In this document: positions 24,420 to 64,000 of the stretch, piece after piece
Layout of the letters: each line of letters starts with the position of its first letter
Numbering within the stretch: position 1 is the stretch's first letter
DNA from: Epiperipatus broadwayi
Taxonomy: Eukaryota; Onychophora; Udeonychophora; Euonychophora; Peripatidae
Reading direction: 5' to 3'
Length of the DNA stretch: 64,000 bases
Assembly: GCA_028023455.1 (NCBI GenBank)
Contig: JAQFVV010006220.1
Span: forward strand, 10,747,916 to 10,811,915
Translations under genes and position numbers: made by a program
The notes under the pieces: model-generated
What the model saw: only the letters and a program-made list of their open reading frames with translations
Told to the model about the DNA's origin: nothing
The model's database searches: none

Positions 24420-27400
24420 TACTAGTCTGATTTTGCCTTAAAATTATTAATGAGGCTCTTAAATGATGTTCTACCTTATCTTAGCTCAATTGGGGAATAT
24501 AGAGATTTATAAGGTGTAAAATATAGATTAGATGTGGGAAGAAACATTATGATTAATAGAAACAAAACATCTATTAAGTTCTAAAAGAAATAAATAATTG
24601 GAATTGGTAAAGTTCTACCATTTAAATTGACAAGTTATAGTCTATGCCTCATCTCCTCTCATCATCCACATTCATTGAACAACTTCTACTGTGTTAAAAA
24701 AATTAAATTAATAAATAAAGATGCATGCTGATCAACTATACTGCATGGTAAGTTAGAGTGAATATAAAATAAAACATTACTTAATTTTTAATTGTACAGT
24801 AATTTAAACTAAGAAACTGATTTAATATCTAATCTAAATTAATAGGTGAATATTTCAGGGAATTAATTTATTGCATGACTTCATTTTAAATCTATACTTC
24901 TCAACAACTACTAATTACTATTATTAAAGTAATGATACAAATTAAGCAATATCCTAATAAAATAATGGTAGTTAAATAATGAAAGAAATAGGGTGCATTT
25001 AGATTTCAATTCATCATCTAAATAATAACTGAATAATACAATTTTCAGAGAATCTAATTATAAATTAAACATCAGGTAATATTTCATAACTACCATGATT
25101 CACTTCCTCCCATATCGCTCAGTTAATTAATTTACATTAAGTACATAGATAACAAAATATAGTTAGTTATAAAACCAAATACATATATTTAGAGATCAAC
25201 ATAAAATAAAATTAAAATTATTAATGCTTTAGGATATCAGTATAATTAATAAACAGATTTTTTTTTTTATCTTAAGACATACATATGAATGTCAAACAGT
25301 AGTTTATTGTTTTGAAACTGGATTTCTTTCTACAGTTTGTTGTAAGGATTCCCAGTCAGGCTAACATTTCTCTCTCGTTAGTGTGCATTAATTTTTTTAT
25401 TTCATTACCAAAATTTTCTTTTCCAAGACACAACTATACTGTTCTGTATCCATTTCCTAAACAGGTGGGAATTTCACTTCTTTCACTTTTTTGCCCTACT
25501 GTTTAAAGCACCTTCTTAAAACTATTTGATATTTAAACTTTTTTTTTGTTGCATTAACTTAGAGTAGGGATTCCTTTAAACATAGGCTTTTAAGTTCCTC
25601 ATAACTTCAGACAGATAGTCATTTTTTTTTTAGCCAATCATAATCATGGTGGTACAATGTAGTATGAAAGAAAACATTGCTATATATATTATTGACCTCT
25701 TGTTTTCCAACGTCTTGATGACTTCTTTATTTTTCTTAGGTGATCTGCATTTTAATTACATTTAACTTTCAAAATGTCATAATTATTTATTTTGTAATAA
25801 CTGAAACACAGGCTTATTATATACCTGTGTTTTTATTTGGTTTTTGAAACTCAACTCCAAAGACAAAGTGCAACTTTAAAATTGAAACCAATCTTAATAT
25901 TTTAATTATCCTTTTTTTTTTAATTTAAACCAAAATGTAGATTTGGTTTTAATTACTTAAAATCTATTTTCTTTAATAATAGTGTACCTAATTACTTTGT
26001 TTTTGTAATAAAAACTCATACAAATATGAATTAATCATACATTCTTTTAATTAAATTTTTCTAATTCTAAATTTTCATTTTCGATAAGAAAAACTAGCTA
26101 CAATGTTTTAACTTATTTTATTCAATTTATCATTAAATTTATCAAAACCTATTACATTATTTAAACTTATTTTAAATATTACTTTTAATTAATTAATTAA
26201 TATTGTCCAATGATTCTGGTGAAAAGTCGCTGAAAGTTAACTCTCAGTGCAATAATATTAAGTTAGTATATATATATTTGGTTAAAAAAATATCTTTTCT
26301 TAATGGCTTAACTCAGCTCAAGTTTTTGGAATATTACTTTTAATAATATCTTTTAAAATTTCAATACTATTTAGTACTATTATTAGTAGTATCTTTTTTC
26401 AATTAAAACATTTTTTTTTTAAAATTCACGTGATTTTTTTTTCCTTTCAAAATTATAGAAAGAGGTTTTTTTATTGACTTAATTTTTATTAAATTTGACT
26501 TTTTTTTAATTATTTTATTCATTTATTTTATCCCAAAATTATACAAAGGATTAAGCTAATTTAATTCATATCTCTGATTAAAAAGTCATTTTTCAACTTT
26601 ACTGTTCATTTTTAAATTTTTATAGAATAAGCCTTTATTTAAAAAGAATATGTTAACATAAGTGTTAAAAGAGTTTGGAAAATTTATTCTTTTTATATTA
26701 GCTGTGAAATAAAGTATTTCTCAGGTAGACTGAATACGTTGAAATTCACAAGATACTATAAATTAAGTTTCAAAAGCCAAGGATGATTATTTTTTATTTG
26801 TGATTTTTTTTATTACTTATTTATTATTCAATTTATTTTTGGTTTATTTTTCTGCATTTGTTTTTAGTTTTATTCTTCTTTATTTTTGTATTTTTTAAAA
26901 AGATATATTTATTTTCATTTTATATTTGTTTGTTCATTTTACAACTATTGCATTGTTTAGTAGACTATTTTTAAAAGAAAATAGATAAAATAGACTTCAT
27001 TTAAATAAATAAGCCACTGTAGAGCTAAGAGATTTCCAAAATTGCATTATTCAAATTTGCAATTTCTAGGTGGTAAAGTTTGAGCTTTTTCTGCTTTTAT
27101 CAGCTAATTAAAACTAGTTTGATCATCTGAGTTAGCTATGGGTTGTTCCTTAAGAGTATAATTCTAAGCTTCATGAAAAAAAATCCATTTAGCTTGGATG
27201 TATATTCTAGATCTTATGTATCAGGCAGGTGTGCTACCTTTGCACTCTGAGATTGAGTGAATAAACAATATTTTTAATTGTTCTAAAAGGTATAATTTCT
27301 AATGCTTTTTTTAGATCTCAAAATGTATTGGAGCAGTCTGATGAGAAAGTGCTGGAATTAAGATTCAAGCTTTATGAGATTAAAAATGTTCTGAAAATAT

Positions 27401-28590
27401 CAGCAGGGGTGTGAGGAATAATAATTAAAATAATACTTCAAGAACTTTTATCTTTGAGAAAATCAGACTAATAATATTTTGGCAACTAAATTTTTTTAAA
27501 AAAAAACTTGATTGAGATTTATAGAAAATACCAGATGTATATCATGTGACCAAATAGATGAAAAGTTATTTGAAGCAAAAATTATTGACTAAATAGATTT
27601 AAAAAGTTAGAAATTGAAAATTGCTCTAAACTAAAATTTGATAAAATTCTGATCAATAAAATAGAAAAATTTTCAAATTTCTCATAAAAAAGGAAATACA
27701 ACTGAATATGAAAAAAGGTGTGAAAAATTCCAAAAAAGAAATAACAAGGATATGGAGAGTATGAAAATAAAAGGTAAAATACAAATTTTGTACAAGAAAA
27801 TAAATATATGTCATAAATACAGAAAAATTAAAAAAAAAGAAATTGCAGGATTAATAGATCCTTAAACTTCATTACCTATCATTATAGCATACTAAATATT
27901 TTATGAATTTATGAGATAAAAGTAAATAAACCAATAAAAAAAAATCAAAAAAATTGAGGGAAAGATTAAAAACAATAATGAATGGTACAAATACATAAGA
28001 AGTCTAAATTTGTAAAAAAGTTATTTAACCAAATAAAATTAGCATAATATAGGCATGAATATAACTGAATTATAAATTTATAGTCAGTTTATAAAAGTTG
28101 ATTATAAAAAACTAATAATGCACCTCTCATAATATTTGAGGTCTATACTATAGAAACAGTTCCAGAGAAATTGACTAAAAAGATCAGATGAACATATCTT
28201 GAATAAACACAGTGAGAGGAAAATACATGAAAGTTTTGGGAACATGTTCTAGCATAGCTAACCACCTTTGAAAAATATTCTACCACATGATAGTTACTTC
28301 TCAAGTTGTCATGTGATTGACTCTTCAGATAAATTTTATATGAATCCGATTTAATAAAACATAAAAAAAAAAGCTCATCAAAAATTTCAAAACATTTAAA
28401 GGTAGAATAAAGACATTGCTTATAAAGACTGCAACATTTATTATATCTCCAAGATTAAACTATTTATGAATGAAGCTGAAAACCAGAACAAATAATATCT
28501 TCAATCACTCATCTGTCAACAATCATCTCAAAACACTCAAACGGATTAGATGTTTTTAATATCATATTGTATACATCAATTAAAAGAATA
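24420..28590. other. AT-rich non-coding stretch upstream of the tetraspanin TM1 exon
   Basis: No gene is recognised. Frames such as 25312-25506 have no family features. The region contains many T runs, and 27300-28560 is Lys/Asn-rich in translation on the plus strand with many stops, perhaps a very old retroelement, but nothing can be named. Confidence 0.35.
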
Positions 28591-28597
28591 TCTTGGA

Positions 28598-28672
28598 TGG
28601 TTTAAAGCAGAAGTAAAGTGCCTGCCTTTGAAGCTCAAAATTCATGGATTGTTGGTCCAACCTGTCATTTTC
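28598..28672 (+). mobile_element. tRNA-like SINE head (weak)
   Basis: ATGGTTTAAAGCAGAAGTAA resembles an A-box region and, about 45 bases on, TTGTTGGTCCAACCTG resembles a B box. A poly-A of 12 follows at about 28728. The spacing fits a tRNA-derived SINE, but the boxes are diverged. Confidence 0.4.
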
Positions 28673-28985
28673 AGTGCTCAAAATTCTTATGAAGTCCTGA
28701 CTAATAAACATTTTAATTTTTTTATTTAAAAAAAAAAAACTGTACATTTTCAGAAAATTAATATTGCCACTTTTACTATCAATTGACTAAAACTCTTGAG
28801 ATTACCTGCTTTCAGTGTGTGCGTATATATATATGTGAGTGTGTGTGTCTACACACATATAAAGAAAGAGTAGAATGATAGATGAATAAATATATTAAAT
28901 GTTTACTACAAAGAAAATTTATCAAATAAGTTAATATATTTCAATGTTGTTGTTTTTTTAAATTATTGTGTTTATTCTCTTTTAG

Positions 28986-61494
<32,509 letters not shown>

Positions 61495-61694
61495 GTAAAA
61501 AAACATAGTCAAACTTTTTTAGGCCATTATTATAATTAATGCCTTTAGTAAAAATAATTTAGCAATTAGAATGGTTTGAAAATATTTTGCTTGTATGTGT
61601 AATTTTAAGTTATCTGAAGTCATAGTGATTTCTTATAGAACATATTGGATAAAATATTTTACATCTCTCTCTTTATATACATATATGTGTGTGT

Positions 61695-62786
61695 GTGTTA
61701 TATAATCACTTGCAAATAGCTTTTAACAAGCTTTTCAGAATATCCCCATTCTCAGACCAATTTCTGCTACTGGCTTCCTCAGTGAAGTGCTAGGATATTC
61801 AAGCATTAGATGTAAAATACAGGCCAAGCCCAGAACTTTATCTAATAGATATCTATTAAGTAGAAAATCTGAAATTTTCAGATATTTATATGTTTTCCAA
61901 TCCAGCTATTTAACGTAAATAGCCATATAAGCTCAGATACACCATATATTAATAGCTTTAGCAATATAAAATTGCCAAAGCCTTAATAGCAAAAAATAAA
62001 ATTACAAAGAAATCAAGTCATATATCACATAATCTAATTTAACAAGCTTGTATTACAAATGTTATACAATGAGCTTTCAAATATTCCCAACCTCAGAACG
62101 ATTTTTCTTACTGGCTTCCTCAGTGAAGTGCTAGAATATTCAAGCATTATATTTAAAATACCAGACCAAACCCAGAATTTTATCTAATGGATAACTATTA
62201 AGTAAAAAATCTGAAATTTTCAGACATTCATATGTCTTTCAATCCAGCTATCTAACTTAAATTGTCATATAAGCTCAGATACATCATATATTAATAGCTT
62301 TAGCAATATAAAATCACCAAAGCCTTATTAGCAAAAAATAAAATCATAAAGAAATCAAGTCATATATCACATGACTTTGTTAAATTAGGTCATGTAATAA
62401 ATGACTTGATTTCTTTGTAATTATATTTTTTTCTATTAAGGTTTTAGTGATTTTATATTGCTAAAACTATTAATATATGGTGTACCTGAACTTAGTTCAG
62501 TCCCATATTATTTTAGTCCCATATGTCTATATAAATTAAGTAGCTGGATTGAAAGACATATGAATGTCTAAAAATTTATTTACTTAATAGATATCCATTA
62601 GGTAAAGTGCTGGGTTTGGGCTGGTATTTTAAATCTAATGTTTGAATATCCTAGCACCTCACTGAGAAAGCTAGTAGCAGAAACCGGTCTTTGATTGTGG
62701 ATATTTTGTAAAGAGCTATTTGCAAGGTCATTATATAATATTTGTAATACAAGCTTGTTAAATTCAGTCATGTGATATATGACTTA
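61695..62786. mobile_element. Family D: two direct copies and one inverted copy of a 350-bp unit
   Basis: Unit 1 (about 61699-62045) and unit 2 (about 62048-62385) are direct copies: both have TACTGGCTTCCTCAGTGAAG, AGTGCTAG(G/A)ATATTCAAGCATTA, AATCTGAAATTTTCAGA and ATATTAATAGCTTTAGCAATA. Unit 3 (62386-62786) is the inverted copy, with CTCACTGAGAAAGCTAGTAG. Units 2 and 3 meet in a hairpin of CAAGTCATATATCACATGAC and GTCATGTAATAAATGACTTG at about 62360-62405. There are no open frames. It lies just downstream of the TM3 exon, where the next tetraspanin intron should be. Confidence 0.75.
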
Positions 62787-62789
62787 AGG

Positions 62790-64000
62790 GTTAGAATGAT
62801 AATGAAAAGGTTACACAATATGTTAATTGGAACTGTAATGTAACTGCTAATTTTGGTATGATTGGTGGTAAAGCTGATGTAGATAAAATACTAGAGTTAG
62901 TTCAGCACTTATAATTCATGAGTTGACCAGAAATGGATGACTGATCATTGATCTTAATGATAATTGCCATAAAGCCATTGGGTAATAACTCAAATTTGGT
63001 AATCATACACCTCACTACAACTTTGATTTGATGAAAATAAAATAGGATAGCTGACTGAATCATGAACAGTTTGATTAATGTAGGCATATATGAGTGCGTA
63101 TGTTAAGGGAAAAGTTTATTATTACAACTTCTTTGATTTATGACCTTTCTAATTTATGGGTGTAGAACATAAATGATGTGTAAATAACATAGACAGTTAG
63201 TTATAAAAACATAATTTATATGGTTTCCCAACTGGATCATTTTATTACTCTTATCTGGCACTTCATTGGTTTCAATCTTCAAAATTCCATTAAACCCTCC
63301 CTTTATCCATATATCATGAATAATATATCCAGATCAATACAGAAATAATAGCAAGGACACCCTGATCTATCTCTTGAAAATGTTGACAAATTAAATTATA
63401 ACCACCCTAAATATAAAAGAAAAAAATAATAATAATATTGAAATTTTCAACAAACAAAAATTTAACATAGCAAAATTTAGATTAACAACTCTTCTTCTTC
63501 ACTGTAGAAATTTTAAATATTCCAATATCATGTGTCCACTAACAAAATTTTAATATGAAACAAAGTTTTAATTTCATTTTTTTTTTATTATAAGTTTACA
63601 CAACATTATTATTTTTGATAATCCAAGATTCAATGCAGAATCAAAATATAATTATCTTTTTCCTCTCTACTGGAGGATTAAATTATTAAACACTTAAGTT
63701 GCCAATAATAATATTGATTGACTAATACATACTTTCTTACCATTAAATGTGCTTTTAAATTTATTTCTTTGTTTATACAGGCATTATCTGTTGACCCTCC
63801 ATAACTTTAAATAATTTTGTCATTCTCTTACTAAATTTTATTGTAAGAATATGTTTACAGGGAAAGTATTTCACATATCTGCATGCTAGATAATAACGTG
63901 TATAGGTTAATGTATTAGAAGGAGGTTATGCATAAATTTAATCAGATATATGCTAAGCATGAATATTAGTCTTCATATATAAAAAGTGTGTGTTTTGAAG
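62790..64000. other. AT-rich stretch, no gene recognised
   Basis: This should be tetraspanin intron. I searched for an exon with a CCG motif for the large extracellular loop and saw none. The minus frame 62902-63087 has no family features. TTTATACAG at 63772-63780 is acceptor-like but leads into a stop after about seven codons. Confidence 0.4.

Noticed and set aside
63772-63810. Acceptor-like TTTATACAG that could start the large-loop exon
   Set aside because: The frame reads ALSVDPP and stops; there is no CCG motif and no donor.

Overview
The window is AT-rich metazoan nuclear DNA, roughly a quarter G+C by eye. There are no prokaryotic-style genes or operons. Almost every long open frame is either a transposon relic or a translated microsatellite. 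The content is long non-coding tracts, microsatellites, tRNA-derived SINEs, palindromic MITE-like elements and decayed retro- and DNA transposons, together with short exons separated by very long introns. This fits an invertebrate with a repeat-rich genome. I cannot name the species from the sequence.

Host gene: the only convincing host gene is a plus-strand tetraspanin, present as a partial gene from about 28986 to 61494. The exons encode the end of TM1 with the start of the small extracellular loop (28986-29063 or -29074), the rest of that loop (32873/32880-32945), TM2 in two exons split by a 135-bp intron (56201-56249 and 56385-56437), and TM3 (61420-61494). All phases agree, and the borders at the end of TM2 and on both sides of TM3 sit where they do in vertebrate CD9/CD81-type tetraspanins. 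The N-terminal exon and the exons for the large cysteine-rich loop and TM4 were not found and probably lie outside the window. Introns are about 3.8, 23.3, 0.14 and 5.0 kb and are packed with repeats.

Layout: 1-10 kb holds two copies of palindromic family A (about 1.1-1.64 and 7.8-8.5 kb), a decayed coiled-coil/zinc-finger retroelement (about 2.1-3.2 kb) and a SINE inside an inverted-repeat element (9.75-10.05 kb). Positions 10.07-10.73 kb are a G-depleted homopolymer-rich patch that may be an assembly artefact. 11-18 kb is mostly featureless AT-rich DNA. 18.5-19.7 kb is palindromic family B. 22.6-24.3 kb is a minus-strand LINE with a broken reverse transcriptase. 30.2 kb and 34.4 kb are LINE 3' tails; 30.7-31.45 kb is a second, near-perfect family B palindrome; 32.0-32.66 kb is family C. 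33.2-34.0 kb is a nest of inverted repeats enclosing a Penelope-like fragment. 36.5-40.2 kb is a minus-strand Ty3/gypsy element with two LTRs, gag, protease and integrase relics but no reverse transcriptase core; a second Penelope-like fragment follows at 40.4 kb. 45.0-47 kb is a minus-strand hAT (ZBED5-like) transposase relic. 47.5-49.6 kb is a plus-strand LINE (ORF1 plus endonuclease). 51.7-53.9 kb has large GATA and AAT microsatellites and an intact-looking SINE with a target-site duplication. 61.7-62.8 kb is a direct-plus-inverted repeat, family D.

The most interesting points are the recovered tetraspanin gene with two equally in-frame splice solutions across its first intron, a small insertion flanked by a 20-bp repeat that duplicates the splice acceptor of the loop exon, and the density of long near-perfect palindromes, several of them inside tetraspanin introns.
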